From NCBI GenBank assembly GCA_013298945.1, contig JAAFJR010000001.1:1-64000 (forward strand): a DNA stretch of 64,000 nucleotides, given 5' to 3'. A program made the translations under genes and the position numbers. This document shows positions 27,630 through 36,582 of the stretch, piece after piece. The DNA is from Polaromonas sp. GTDB lineage: Bacteria > Pseudomonadota > Gammaproteobacteria > Burkholderiales > Burkholderiaceae_C. Each line of letters starts with the position of its first letter. The first letter of the stretch is position 1. The notes beneath the pieces were generated by a model, which was not told the origin of the DNA, searched no databases, and saw only the letters and a list, made by a program, of their open reading frames with translations.

Positions 27630-28511
27630 ATGAGTTCACATGCACAAGGTTCAACACCTTATTATTTCGTTCCGAATCCTTCGCGCCATCCAGTGCTGGC
27701 CGCGCTTGGTCTGTTGTTTGTGATTCTGGGGGCAGGCCAGTGGATAAATGGCGCTGACTGGGGTAAATACTCCTTATTGGTTGGTATGGTGATTTGGCTA
27801 ACTGTGCTATTTCAATGGTTCAGCGAATCTGTAGCAGAGAGTGAAGGCGGTCAATACGGACGCAAAATCGACCTATCTTTCCGTTGGAGCATGAGCTGGT
27901 TTATTTTCTCTGAAGTAATGTTTTTCGGTGCATTTTTCACGGCATTGTGGTGGGCGCGTGCGCATTCAGTGCCTGAGCTTGGTAGCTTAGATCAACAATT
28001 GCTATGGCCTGACTTCAAAGCAGTTTGGCCAAGCGTAGTTGCAGGTTCTACTGCATCTCCTGCAGGTATTGTTGAGCCATTCCAAACCATGGGACCATTT
28101 TGGTTGCCAACTATCAACACTGCTTTGTTGCTGACTTCGGGTGTCACATTGACCATAGCGCATCACGCCTTGGTGGCAGGTCAACGCAGTAAAACCATTT
28201 TGTTTATGTGGGCTACAGTGCTACTTGGCGTGACTTTCTTGTTCGTTCAAGGCTATGAATACTATCACGCCTATAGTGATTTGAACTTGACGCTTGCTTC
28301 TGGTATTTACGGTTCGACCTTCTTTATGCTGACTGGTTTCCACGGTTTCCACGTGTTTGTGGGTATGTTGATGTTGCTGTTCATCACCTTACGTTTGCAA
28401 AAAGGGCACTTCACGCCTGAGCGCCATTTCGGATTTGAAGGTGCCGCTTGGTACTGGCACTTTGTAGACGTGGTGTGGTTAGGCTTGTACGTACTTATTT
28501 ATTGGCTATAA
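27630..28511 (+). CDS. coxC: cytochrome c oxidase subunit III
   Basis: A 293-residue, seven-helix subunit III. Family patterns include R-W-S-M-S-W-F-I-F-S-E-V-M-F-F and G-F-H-G-F-H-V near residue 240, ending with W-H-F-V-D-V-V-W. The AGGAG site is clear. It ends the first cox transcription unit at a strong terminator. Confidence 0.97.
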   Translation: MSSHAQGSTPYYFVPNPSRHPVLAALGLLFVILGAGQWINGADWGKYSLLVGMVIWLTVLFQWFSESVAESEGGQYGRKIDLSFRWSMSWFIFSEVMFFGAFFTALWWARAHSVPELGSLDQQLLWPDFKAVWPSVVAGSTASPAGIVEPFQTMGPFWLPTINTALLLTSGVTLTIAHHALVAGQRSKTILFMWATVLLGVTFLFVQGYEYYHAYSDLNLTLASGIYGSTFFMLTGFHGFHVFVGMLMLLFITLRLQKGHFTPERHFGFEGAAWYWHFVDVVWLGLYVLIYWL

Positions 28512-28531
28512 GCTTCAATCAGGCTTAGATA

Positions 28532-28559
28532 AAAAAAGGCGCTTTCAAGCGCCTTTTTT
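28532..28559 (+). terminator. Rho-independent terminator after coxC
   Basis: AAGGCGCTT, loop TC, AAGCGCCTT followed by a T-run. Flanking A and T runs make it effective in both directions, so it also serves the minus-strand twin-TM gene. Confidence 0.93.
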
Positions 28560-28587
28560 GTGTTTCATTAGGTCATGATTGGAACGT

Positions 28588-28821
28588 TTAACGACCTGCT
28601 GGTATCCCAGTAGGATGAATGTAGCCCAAATGCCAAGCTATCAAAACGCAAATGAAAAGCACAATTGAAAACCCGACCCGAAATGCCAAAGCGCGCGCCA
28701 TGCTGTTGGCTTTCGATTTGCGCTCATGCTTGTCTTTTTCACCACCTCTGAGCATGAAAAACATGGCGGCGCCAAGGCTGCCCAAAATAGCGATAAACCC
28801 AATAATTGCAATGTATGTCAT
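28588..28821 (-). CDS. twin transmembrane protein (DUF2909-like)
   Basis: A 77-residue protein with two membrane helices (about 4-24 and 49-68) joined by a Lys/Arg-rich loop. It matches the small twin-TM proteins regularly found opposite SURF1 in Burkholderiales cox clusters. Its ATG is only 15 bp from the SURF1 start, so the two promoters overlap the opposite genes. Function unknown. Confidence 0.8.
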   Translation of the reverse strand: MTYIAIIGFIAILGSLGAAMFFMLRGGEKDKHERKSKANSMARALAFRVGFSIVLFICVLIAWHLGYIHPTGIPAGR

Positions 28822-28836
28822 GACTGAGATTATCGC

Positions 28837-29649
28837 GTGAGTTTGAAGACCTTGTACAGCCGTTTTTGGCTGATTACTATAGCTGCTGTTATTGCAGCGG
28901 CTATCACGCTGAAGCTTGGCTTTTGGCAGCAGAGCCGTGCCCTACAAAAGTTAGCGCTGCAATCGTCCATTCAAACACAAGCGACGCTTCCCAGTCTAGA
29001 CGCAGCGGCACTGATACAAGCTATATCAACTTCTCAGCAAGACACAACTAACTCAAGCGTTTTGCATCGAACCGCCAGCTTAACGGGTCGTTGGCTGTCG
29101 CAGCACACCTTGTTTTTAGACAATCGGCAAATGGACAGCAAACCTGGATTGTTTGTATTGACGCCATTTGAGTTCACGGAACCCTCAACTTTAGCCAAAA
29201 AAACCATCTTGGTGCAACGAGGTTGGGTACCAAGGAATTTTTTAGATCGCAATGCACTGCCCGAAATCAAGACGGACGCTGCTGAAGTCTCAATAACTGG
29301 CCGAATTACCCTCTCGCCTTCCAAGCTATTCGAATTCAAAGGTTTTGAAAGTGGTGCTTTACGGCAAAATATCGTGATTGAAGATTTGGCAAAAGAGCTC
29401 AAGCTTGAATTGCTACCGTTTTCTTTACTTCAGCTGGATAGGGCTGTTGCAAACGAAAAGGCAAATGTCACGCAGGACAAGCTGTTGCGCCGTTGGGCAC
29501 AACCTAACTACGGTTCTGAAAAAAACTACGGCTACATGGTTCAGTGGTGGACGTTGAGTGCACTCATCACTTTACTTTATGTGTGGTTTCAGCTGATCCG
29601 TCCCATCCTAAAATCAAAGCATAAAACTAACAATAAGCATCATGAATAA
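28837..29649 (+). CDS. SURF1 family protein
   Basis: A 270-residue SURF1-type assembly factor, aiding haem a insertion into cytochrome oxidase. N- and C-terminal membrane helices flank a periplasmic domain. Visible signatures are F-W-Q-x-x-R-A-L near 29 and V-Q-R-G-W-V-P near 128, then Y-M-V-Q-W-W near the second helix. The start is a GTG. It overlaps the next gene by 8 bp. Confidence 0.9.
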   Translation: MSLKTLYSRFWLITIAAVIAAAITLKLGFWQQSRALQKLALQSSIQTQATLPSLDAAALIQAISTSQQDTTNSSVLHRTASLTGRWLSQHTLFLDNRQMDSKPGLFVLTPFEFTEPSTLAKKTILVQRGWVPRNFLDRNALPEIKTDAAEVSITGRITLSPSKLFEFKGFESGALRQNIVIEDLAKELKLELLPFSLLQLDRAVANEKANVTQDKLLRRWAQPNYGSEKNYGYMVQWWTLSALITLLYVWFQLIRPILKSKHKTNNKHHE

Positions 29650-30337
29650 CGAAAGCAAAGAATCACCACATCCACTAGAAATGACCGTACACAGTATGCC
29701 GCAAAGAGATTCAGTTTCTGGTAGTGCAGCTATGGCAGAGCGTACAAAAAGTGGTCGCTGGAAGATGCTACTGGTTTTGCTGCTTTGCGCATCACCAGTC
29801 ATCGCGTCTTACATCACCTACTATTTCATTCGACCGGAAGGCCGGCGAAATTTTGGTGAGTTGATCAATCCGCAACGCGTCGTTCCCAATCTCGATGCCA
29901 CTTTACTAAGTGGTGCTAGTACTAATTTGCAAAAACTGACGGGCCAATGGCTATTGGTCAGTGTGTCGGGTGGTGGGTGTGATACCAGCTGTCAAAAGCA
30001 TTTGTACTTGCAACGTCAATTGCGCGAAACCTTAGGTAAAGAGAAAGACAGGCTCGACTGGGTTTGGCTTGTCTCAGACACCGTACCCATCCCTGATGCA
30101 TTGATGCCTGCACTTAAAGATGCTACCGTTTTACGCTTGCCAGCTGAGCAAATCACAAATTGGATTCAGCCTGCGCAAAATCAACAATTGGCAGATCACC
30201 TTTATCTGATCGACCCCATGGGCAACTGGATGATGCGCTTCCCGCCGGGTTTAGATGCCGCCGCTGCTAAGAAAGCTAAAAGCGATATCGACCGAGTCAT
30301 GCGCGCATCGGCTTCTTGGGACAAAGCTGGTCGTTAA
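29642..30337 (+). CDS. SCO-like membrane-anchored thioredoxin-fold protein
   Basis: A 231-residue protein with one membrane helix (about 41-62) and a periplasmic domain containing G-G-C-D-T-S-C, a CxxxC pair like that of SCO copper chaperones. The downstream His of true SCO proteins is not obvious. It overlaps SURF1 and precedes ctaA, a position often labelled only as an oxidase-associated protein. A role in copper or thiol handling during oxidase assembly is inferred. Confidence 0.7.
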   Translation: MNNESKESPHPLEMTVHSMPQRDSVSGSAAMAERTKSGRWKMLLVLLLCASPVIASYITYYFIRPEGRRNFGELINPQRVVPNLDATLLSGASTNLQKLTGQWLLVSVSGGGCDTSCQKHLYLQRQLRETLGKEKDRLDWVWLVSDTVPIPDALMPALKDATVLRLPAEQITNWIQPAQNQQLADHLYLIDPMGNWMMRFPPGLDAAAAKKAKSDIDRVMRASASWDKAGR

Positions 30338-30367
30338 ATCGTCTGAATAGTTGGAGTAAAGACACGC

Positions 30368-31576
30368 ATGGAAACTACCTCTTTAGTTAACCTCACGCCC
30401 ATCTTGAAAGTGATGCTGCTCGGACTCACCGTGGCTAGCGGTCCGCTGGCTTGGTGGTGGCTGCAGCACAAAAGCGCTAATAATCAAGGGCAACGCATCA
30501 AACGGCTGCAAGCCTTAACGGCATTCACTTTGTTCTTAACTTTTGATTTAGTCATTTTCGGTGCGTTCACCCGTTTGACTGATTCCGGTTTGGGCTGCCC
30601 AGATTGGCCAGGCTGTTACGGCAGCGCTACACCGTTTGGTGCAAAAGCCCATGTTGATGCCGCCCAAGCCGCTATACCCACAGGCGCGGTCACCACCACC
30701 AAAGCGTGGATAGAAATGCTGCACCGCTACCTCGCTACGAGTGTGGGTGTGCTGATTTTGACTTTGACCTTGTACAGCTGGTGGACGCGATTCACCGCAC
30801 GCAAGCAGGCACAAGAAAAAGTGCATAACTTGTCGCAGTACCAACTCCAAACAAGTCTACAAATCAGTCCTTGGTGGCCAACTGCAAGCTTGGTTTGGGT
30901 CTGCGTAGTGGGGGCATTTGGCGCACTTACGGTTACTTTGAAGCTATTTCCCGCCATTGTCACACTGCATTTGTTGGGTGCATTGATGTTGTTGGCATTG
31001 TTGACGCGCCAAGCCAAGCATTACGATTTAGTAACAACGGAGATGGCTTCAGAAGCCAAGACTACGGTTGTTCCTAAGCGTTTACGAACCGTTCTCATTG
31101 TGACTTTTGCGCTGGTCTGGCTGCAAATCGCACTTGGCGGTTGGGTCAGCACTAACTACGCAGTGCTGGCGTGCGACACCTTTCCAGCCTGCCAAAAAAG
31201 TTGGTGGCCGCAGATGGATTTTGCCAACGGCTTCAGCCTTTGGCGAGAGTTAGGGCTCACATCGTCGGGGGCCAATATAACGTTTGCAGCACTCACTGCC
31301 ATTCATTACACCCACCGTTTATCGGCTTATGTGGTATTCATGGCATTGGGTTACAGCGCTTGGTTGTTAGCTAAAGCCTCTGTCTCGCACAAAGCACCTA
31401 GCTTCAAGCGTTATTCAAATTGGCTCATCGCGCTCGCGCTGTGGCAGTTTTTCACCGGCGTGACCAATGCTGTCATGGGTTGGCCACTTTTAGCCGCGCT
31501 GGCGCACACGGCTGGCGCTGCTTGCTTGGTCATGGCATTGACCTGGATTTTGAGCCGCAGCAACCACCTAAAATAG
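30368..31576 (+). CDS. ctaA: haem A synthase (COX15/CtaA)
   Basis: A 402-residue membrane protein oxidising haem O to haem A. About eight hydrophobic segments. The first repeat has G-A-F-T-R-L-T-D-S-G-L-G-C-P-D-W-P-G and E-M-L-H-R-Y; the second has G-G-W-V-S-T-N-Y and I-H-Y-T-H-R, giving the paired His ligands. ctaB follows after 3 bp. Confidence 0.95.
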   Translation: METTSLVNLTPILKVMLLGLTVASGPLAWWWLQHKSANNQGQRIKRLQALTAFTLFLTFDLVIFGAFTRLTDSGLGCPDWPGCYGSATPFGAKAHVDAAQAAIPTGAVTTTKAWIEMLHRYLATSVGVLILTLTLYSWWTRFTARKQAQEKVHNLSQYQLQTSLQISPWWPTASLVWVCVVGAFGALTVTLKLFPAIVTLHLLGALMLLALLTRQAKHYDLVTTEMASEAKTTVVPKRLRTVLIVTFALVWLQIALGGWVSTNYAVLACDTFPACQKSWWPQMDFANGFSLWRELGLTSSGANITFAALTAIHYTHRLSAYVVFMALGYSAWLLAKASVSHKAPSFKRYSNWLIALALWQFFTGVTNAVMGWPLLAALAHTAGAACLVMALTWILSRSNHLK

Positions 31577-31579
31577 GTC

Positions 31580-32473
31580 ATGACTCCTACTTCGACAGTT
31601 ACTATGACAGTTTTCCAGCAGTTTTACGCTCTCACCAAGCCGCGCGTTGTGCAACTCATCGTTTTTTGCGCTTTGATTGGCATGGTCTTGGCCGTGCCAG
31701 GCATGCCATCCGCCACCGAATTCAAAGTCGCTTTACTAGCATGTCTCGGCATTTGGTTGGTCGCAGGTGCTGCAGCAGCATTCAACTGCATCGTTGAAAA
31801 AGGCATTGATGCCAAAATGAAACGTACCGCTTGGCGCCCCACCGCCAAAGGCGAATTGAGCGACAAGCAAACCCTCATCTTCTCTGCCGTACTCTGCGCT
31901 ATCGGTTCAACGATTTTGTACTTTTGGGTCAACCCGCTCACCATGTGGCTCACTTTCGCCACCTTCATTGGGTACGCCGTCATCTACACCGTGATATTGA
32001 AACCTCTCACCCCGCAAAACATCGTTATCGGTGGCGCATCTGGCGCGATGCCGCCTGTGCTTGGCTGGGCGGCGATGACCAACGCGGTTGGTCCTGAAGC
32101 CTTGATTCTGTTTTTGATCATCTTTTTATGGACGCCGCCGCACTTCTGGGCGCTAGCGCTCTACCGCGTGGAAGATTACCGTAAATCTGGCTTGCCTATG
32201 TTGCCCGTCACCCACGGTAACGAGTTCACCCGCTTGCAGGTGTTGTTGTACACCTTGATCTTGTTTCCCGCCTGTCTGATGCCTTTTGTGTTCGGCATGA
32301 GCTCATGGATGTATTTGGCTGCTGCGGTGGTTTTGAGCATCGGGTTCACTGGCTATGCCTTCGCTTTGTGGCGCAATTATTCAGACGAACTGGCGCGTAA
32401 AACCTTCCGCTTTTCTTTGATTCATCTCAGCGCATTATTTGCCGCTTTGTTGATAGATCACTACATTTTTTAA
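31580..32473 (+). CDS. ctaB: protohaem IX farnesyltransferase (haem O synthase)
   Basis: A 297-residue UbiA-family prenyltransferase making haem O. The first Asp-rich-like motif [12 protein letters not shown]-x-R-T lies near residue 70 and the second region reads Y-R-x-E-D-Y-R-K-S-G near 195. Nine hydrophobic segments. Also called cyoE. Works with ctaA just upstream. Confidence 0.96.
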   Translation: MTPTSTVTMTVFQQFYALTKPRVVQLIVFCALIGMVLAVPGMPSATEFKVALLACLGIWLVAGAAAAFNCIVEKGIDAKMKRTAWRPTAKGELSDKQTLIFSAVLCAIGSTILYFWVNPLTMWLTFATFIGYAVIYTVILKPLTPQNIVIGGASGAMPPVLGWAAMTNAVGPEALILFLIIFLWTPPHFWALALYRVEDYRKSGLPMLPVTHGNEFTRLQVLLYTLILFPACLMPFVFGMSSWMYLAAAVVLSIGFTGYAFALWRNYSDELARKTFRFSLIHLSALFAALLIDHYIF

Positions 32474-32494
32474 ATTTAAAGAACCTTGAAAGCT

Positions 32495-33136
32495 ATGATG
32501 AATAAACGTTCTTTGCTACAAAATGCTATTAAATCAATAGCTATATTGGCAATAATAACGCCGACTACAGCTTTATTAACGGCCTGTAAAGAGCAGAAAA
32601 TGGCATTCAAATCGGTAGACATTACTGGTGCGGATTACGCCAAAGACTTCACCGCTGGCGGCACCATGGTGGACCACAATGGTCAAGCCCGCAGCGTCAA
32701 AGACTTCGCTGGCAAAGTCGTCGTTTTGTTCTTCGGCTTTACCCAATGCCCAGACGTCTGCCCCACCTCCATGGCGGAGCTGGCAGAAGCTAAAAAAATC
32801 CTTGAAAAAAATAAGAAAGGCGATGGCGACAAAATACAAGGCCTCTTCATCACCATAGACCCTGAGCGCGACACCTTGCCGGTGCTCAAAGCCTACATGG
32901 GCAACTTTGACCCCACGTTTCTCGCCATGCACACCACGCCAGAGCAGCTGGTTGCCGTTGCCAAAGACTTCAAAACCTATTACAAAAAGATTCCTGGCAA
33001 AACCGACACCAGCTACAGCATGGATCATTCAGCCGGCAGCTTTGTGTATGACACCAAAGGCAATGTCCGCCTTTACACCCGCTACGGCAGCGGCGCTGAC
33101 GCATTGGCGTCAGACTTGAAATTACTCCTGAAATAA
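32495..33136 (+). CDS. SCO1/SenC copper chaperone lipoprotein
   Basis: A 213-residue periplasmic lipoprotein delivering copper to the CuA site. The thioredoxin fold has F-T-Q-C-P-D-V-C-P and the distal His in S-M-D-H-S. A lipobox L-T-A-C ends the signal peptide. The hydrophobic core of that signal peptide (roughly residues 10-28) is encoded by a copy of the dispersed repeat, a striking reuse. The ATG at 32495 (or 32498) is preferred over a TTG at 32486. It closes the oxidase biogenesis cluster. Confidence 0.92.
   Translation: MMNKRSLLQNAIKSIAILAIITPTTALLTACKEQKMAFKSVDITGADYAKDFTAGGTMVDHNGQARSVKDFAGKVVVLFFGFTQCPDVCPTSMAELAEAKKILEKNKKGDGDKIQGLFITIDPERDTLPVLKAYMGNFDPTFLAMHTTPEQLVAVAKDFKTYYKKIPGKTDTSYSMDHSAGSFVYDTKGNVRLYTRYGSGADALASDLKLLLK
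32522..32573 (-). repeat. dispersed palindromic repeat encoding the SCO1 signal peptide core
   Basis: GCTATTAAATCAATAGCTAT, then TTGGCAATAATAACGCCGACT, then ACAGC. It aligns along its length with intergenic copies 34110 and 36468. It is read in the same frame as the ileS and SDR copies (I-A-x-x-A-I). Inverted relative to copy 1. Confidence 0.82.
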
Positions 33137-33155
33137 GTGGCACAATCCACTACCC

Positions 33156-34109
33156 ATGGATGACATACAAAAAATACGAGACAAGGCGCAAGCCACGCTG
33201 AAAGACCTCAACGACCGCTACGCCATTCCCTTCAAACTGCGGTTTGTTGAACTAGGTGACGGCCTCATCAGCGCAGAGATCACCAACCCCCACGCCACAG
33301 CCAGCATTTGCCTGCAAGGCGGCCATGTGCTGAGTTGGCAACCCTCCTCCACAGCCGAACCTGTGATTTGGATGTCCTCTGACGCACAGTTTGCCGTTGG
33401 TAAATCCATCCGTGGCGGCATACCCGTTTGCTGGCCGTGGTTTGGCGCACATGCATCTGATGACAAATTACCAGCCCACGGCTTTGCCCGTACCCAGCCA
33501 TGGCAAGTTAAAGGCAGTCGCAGCTTGGACGACGGTTCTACCGAAATCAGCCTGACCATGCCCCTCACGCAGACGATGCAAACCATGTGGTCGCTCGCAT
33601 CGCTGAATATGACGCAGCTGGACATGCTCATCAATGTGGGTAAAACCCTCAAAATCGCCTTGATTACCCGCAACCTTGGCGCAGTAAACATTACCATCAC
33701 CGAAGCACTGCACACCTACTTTGCTGTTAGCAGTATTGCCCAAATAGAGGTTAACGGCCTGCATGGTTCCCATTTCCACGACAAAGCCGCAGGCTGGACA
33801 GAAGGCGACCAAACAGGCGCCATTTCGTTCGGTGAAGAGGTCGACCGCGTCTATGTCAACACCCCAGACCGCTGCACCATTGTCGATGCAGGCTTCAAAC
33901 GCCGCATCCACATCGCCAAACTAGGCAGCCAAAGCACCGTCGTCTGGAACCCCTGGGCTACCAGAGCCGCACAAATGGGTGATTTGGGTCAGGATGGTTG
34001 GAAGCACTACGTTTGCGTAGAAAGTGCGAACGCGCTGGAAAACGCAGTCACCGTAGCGGCAGGAAAGTCTCACACTATGGCGGTGGAGTATCGTGTTGAA
34101 AGTTCATAA
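33156..34109 (+). CDS. D-hexose-6-phosphate mutarotase (YeaD-like)
   Basis: A 317-residue aldose-1-epimerase superfamily protein. Signatures include G-G-H-V-L-S-W-Q near 54, R-G-G-I-P-V-C-W-P-W-F-G near 87 (Y/R-G-G-I-P pattern) and A-L-H-T-Y-F near 187, with N-P-W near 266. The family interconverts anomers of glucose-6-phosphate. It is close behind SCO1 but functionally separate. Confidence 0.9.
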   Translation: MDDIQKIRDKAQATLKDLNDRYAIPFKLRFVELGDGLISAEITNPHATASICLQGGHVLSWQPSSTAEPVIWMSSDAQFAVGKSIRGGIPVCWPWFGAHASDDKLPAHGFARTQPWQVKGSRSLDDGSTEISLTMPLTQTMQTMWSLASLNMTQLDMLINVGKTLKIALITRNLGAVNITITEALHTYFAVSSIAQIEVNGLHGSHFHDKAAGWTEGDQTGAISFGEEVDRVYVNTPDRCTIVDAGFKRRIHIAKLGSQSTVVWNPWATRAAQMGDLGQDGWKHYVCVESANALENAVTVAAGKSHTMAVEYRVESS

Positions 34110-34165
34110 TAGCTATCAATAATATAGCTACTTAGGCAATAAATACGCCGGCTACAGCTGAAAAT
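34110..34165 (-). repeat. dispersed palindromic repeat, copy 7 (intergenic)
   Basis: AGCTATCAATAATATAGCTA, then CTTAGGCAATAAATACGCCG, then GCTACAGC. It begins right after the mutarotase stop. It lies between convergent genes, so it is the one intergenic copy not upstream of a gene. Confidence 0.88.
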
Positions 34166-34234
34166 GGCACTTAAATAAGCACTTCAGCCGCCCATCTATC
34201 CAAATTCTGCTCACTTGCCGGCCGTAAGGTGAAT

Positions 34235-34624
34235 CTAATTTAACCGTTCAAGCCGCCCTTTGCGTTTCACAATGTTTTTGTAATCCCACTGAATATCACG
34301 CGCCTTGCCTAGCCAACGCTGTAAGTCTGGCAAATTGACTTGCTCCACATCGGTGTAGCGCACTTGTGACGCTTTAAAGCTGCCTTCATCCTTCAAACCA
34401 GCCTCATCAAACGACTGCCCGCTCCAAAACAGCAGCCGCACGCAACCCTTGAGCTTGTGATACCCCGCGACCGGGTTGCCATCTAAAAACCAAACCGGGT
34501 GCGCATGCCAGACTTTGCCTTCGGCTTCAGGCAATGCGAGGCTGATATGCGCCTCTAACAGTTCGCAAATGGCGCGGTCAGCGTCGGTTTGCGCAGTGTG
34601 GTAGGTAGCGATGTCTGGGTGCAT
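34235..34624 (-). CDS. DUF1801 domain protein
   Basis: A 129-residue protein of the YdhG/DUF1801 fold: H-A-H-P-V-W-F near 40, G-C-V-R-L-L-F-W-S-G and a basic C-terminus. Biochemical role not established. It begins 2 bp after the stop of another DUF1801 gene. Confidence 0.75.
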   Translation of the reverse strand: MHPDIATYHTAQTDADRAICELLEAHISLALPEAEGKVWHAHPVWFLDGNPVAGYHKLKGCVRLLFWSGQSFDEAGLKDEGSFKASQVRYTDVEQVNLPDLQRWLGKARDIQWDYKNIVKRKGRLERLN

Positions 34625-34626
34625 GG

Positions 34627-34983
34627 TCAGTTCTGGTACTGCTTTTCTAGCGCAAGCGCTATGCGGGCTATTAAAGCGTAGGGTATGGGCTCGTGCAAAT
34701 AAAATTTTAGGTTGCCCTTTTCATTGGCATAGGGCACAAGCGCTTGTTGCAGACGTTCATCGTTTTTGACAGGGGGATAAATGCCAATATGCTTTTTAAA
34801 CGCAGCAAAATAGATAAACGTTTTACCTGTTTTGAAAGCCGGCATTTGGTAGCTGATGGTCTCTGAAGCACTGGGCACGGTTAGCTGGATAGTTTTTCGA
34901 ATCTCTTGCAAAACCGGTCGTGCGGCTGCATCGGCATGCGCTATGTAGCTATCGATGTCAACAAAAACTGGGCGTTCGCTCAT
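34627..34983 (-). CDS. DUF1801 domain protein
   Basis: A 118-residue DUF1801 (YdhG-like) protein: I-S-Y-Q-M-P-A-F near 43, F-A-A-F-K-K-H-I-G-I-Y-P near 58, then G-N-L-K-F-Y. Tandem with a second, diverged DUF1801 gene and downstream of an enoyl-CoA hydratase on the same strand. Confidence 0.82.
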   Translation of the reverse strand: MSERPVFVDIDSYIAHADAAARPVLQEIRKTIQLTVPSASETISYQMPAFKTGKTFIYFAAFKKHIGIYPPVKNDERLQQALVPYANEKGNLKFYLHEPIPYALIARIALALEKQYQN

Positions 34984-34994
34984 GTTGCAAATGG

Positions 34995-35795
34995 TTATTT
35001 GGTCGTTGGAAATGTCGCTTTTTGCGTATACACTGCCTGGCGTTTTTGCAAAAATGCGGCAATGCCTTCTTGCCCATCGGCCGTTAGTGCGCCCGTTGCC
35101 ATATGTTCAATAGCGTAGCTGTATGCCTGTGCTTGCGACTGGTCGATTTGCTGGTAAAAACCGCGTTTACCTGCTGCCTTGGCCAGTGCGCTGCCACGCG
35201 TGGCGCGAGTGATTAAATCTAGCACCGCAGCGTCCAGCTGGTCTGCTGGCACAGCGCGGTTAATCAGCCCCCAGTCTGCGGCTGTTGCTGCGTCAATCGC
35301 GTCACCCGTCATGGCCAGTTCTAGCGCACGTTTGCGCCCAATGCTACGCGCCACGGCCACCAGTGGCGTGTGGCAAAACAAGCCCGCTTTTCCGCCTGGG
35401 ATGGCAAAACTTGCGCTGTCTGCAGCGACGGCCAAATCGCAGCTAGCCACCAGCTGGCAGCCAGCTGCGGTGGCCAAGGCATGTACCTTAGCAATAACAG
35501 GCTGCGGCATCGCTTGCAAGGTGTTCATCATCACGGTGCAAACCTCAAACAGCTCCCGCGCCGCTTGCAAAGAAGCCCCCGCCATGTCGCTAAAATTGTG
35601 CCCAGCGCTAAACACAGGCCCATTCGCCGCCAAAATCACGCCCCGCGCATCGCTATTAGCAATCGATTTAAACGCCTCGGTCAACTCCAGCATCACCGGC
35701 AGCGCCAAAGCATTGCGCTTTTCTGGGCGGTTTAGCGTGACAGTGGTGATTGCGCCGTCAGTGGTCAGAAGGATGTGTTGGTAGCTCATGCGCAT
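34995..35795 (-). CDS. enoyl-CoA hydratase/isomerase family protein
   Basis: A 266-residue crotonase-fold protein. R-P-E-K-R-N-A-L near 20 and the oxyanion region S-A-G-H-N-F near 64 are present. The usual catalytic Glu pair is not clear: the second region reads A-A-G-C-Q-L-V-A-S-C-D, with a Cys-Gln where hydratases have Glu-motifs, so it may act on another acyl-CoA. It starts the minus-strand set leading into the two DUF1801 genes. The dispersed repeat lies 41 bp upstream. Confidence 0.88.
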   Translation of the reverse strand: MRMSYQHILLTTDGAITTVTLNRPEKRNALALPVMLELTEAFKSIANSDARGVILAANGPVFSAGHNFSDMAGASLQAARELFEVCTVMMNTLQAMPQPVIAKVHALATAAGCQLVASCDLAVAADSASFAIPGGKAGLFCHTPLVAVARSIGRKRALELAMTGDAIDAATAADWGLINRAVPADQLDAAVLDLITRATRGSALAKAAGKRGFYQQIDQSQAQAYSYAIEHMATGALTADGQEGIAAFLQKRQAVYTQKATFPTTK

Positions 35796-35835
35796 ATTTT
35801 GGCAGAGCGGCGCGAGTAGGGCAAGTAAGAATTAA

Positions 35836-35885
35836 TTTTGCTATAAATAAGATAGCTGCTTAGGCAATAAATACTGAGGATACAG
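35836..35885 (-). repeat. dispersed palindromic repeat, copy 8 (intergenic)
   Basis: On the minus strand: CTCAGTATTTATTGCCTAAG, CAGCTATCTTATTTATAGC, then AAAA. It points toward the enoyl-CoA hydratase gene. Confidence 0.88.
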
Positions 35886-35911
35886 ATTTTTTTAATGCGT
35901 AAATGTCGATT

Positions 35912-36391
35912 TTAAGACTGCGGAAACCGCACAGCCTCAGTACCGCGTTGCTTGCTGCGTACCACCACCGTACCCGCAATTTTGTCGTGCCAGCCTTGCT
36001 TTTTGCTGTCAAAGCCCACCCAGAATATGCCCAAGCCAAACGGGATACCTGCAACAAAATAGCCGATATAACGAACGATACTTTGCCCGACGCTCAGACT
36101 ATTTCCTGTTTTTGCGTCTACGACCCGCAGCGATAGCAACATTTTTCCTGGTGTGGCTTGTTTGCTGACCCAAAACCAAATAACAGCAGCAACAGGCAAA
36201 ATCCAAGTCACCAAAATCTCGACAAATCCCGTCCTTTGCATGGCCATCCCATAATCCAAACCCGCCCAGCCGTAAACGGTGTAGAGAATGGGGTAAGTGA
36301 TCATCATCATCAAAATCGAGTCAATGATGGAAGCGCCCACGCGAATCCAAAAGCCAGCGTATTCGACAGTGTCTGGGTTTAAATCGGTCAT
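35912..36391 (-). CDS. RDD family membrane protein
   Basis: A 159-residue membrane protein with three hydrophobic segments. The RDD pattern is altered here: R-V-G-A-S-I-I-D-S near 17, then Q-A-T-P-G-K-M-L-L-S-L-R-V near 78. Function unknown, possibly small-molecule or ion transport. Its start is preceded by repeat copy 9 at 77 bp. Confidence 0.88.
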   Translation of the reverse strand: MTDLNPDTVEYAGFWIRVGASIIDSILMMMITYPILYTVYGWAGLDYGMAMQRTGFVEILVTWILPVAAVIWFWVSKQATPGKMLLSLRVVDAKTGNSLSVGQSIVRYIGYFVAGIPFGLGIFWVGFDSKKQGWHDKIAGTVVVRSKQRGTEAVRFPQS

Positions 36392-36467
36392 TTGCTTTCC
36401 TTTAGCGTGAGTCTAATGTTAATTTTTAAAGTGTACAGCAAACGGTAACCTATCCTTATGTCTTTTC

Positions 36468-36520
36468 ATGCTATAAATATAATAGCTGCTAAGGCAGTAA
36501 ATACGCTGAATATAGCCATA
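36468..36520 (-). repeat. dispersed palindromic repeat, copy 9 (intergenic)
   Basis: Plus-strand wording GCTATAAATATAATAGCTGC, TAAGGCAGTAAATACGCTG, AATATAGCC. Closest to the SDR copy in the GGCAG/ACGCTG part. Oriented toward the RDD gene. Confidence 0.87.
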
Positions 36521-36532
36521 TTTTTCCAATAA

Positions 36533-36565
36533 AAAAGGCTCTTCACATCATGTGAGAGCCTTTTT
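36533..36565 (-). terminator. Rho-independent terminator after rpoH
   Basis: GGCTCTTCAC, loop ATCAT, GTGAGAGCC flanked by A and T runs. It lies just past the rpoH stop and is symmetrical enough to work in both directions. Confidence 0.9.
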
Positions 36566-36582
36566 GTTGAAGTTTTTGAATC

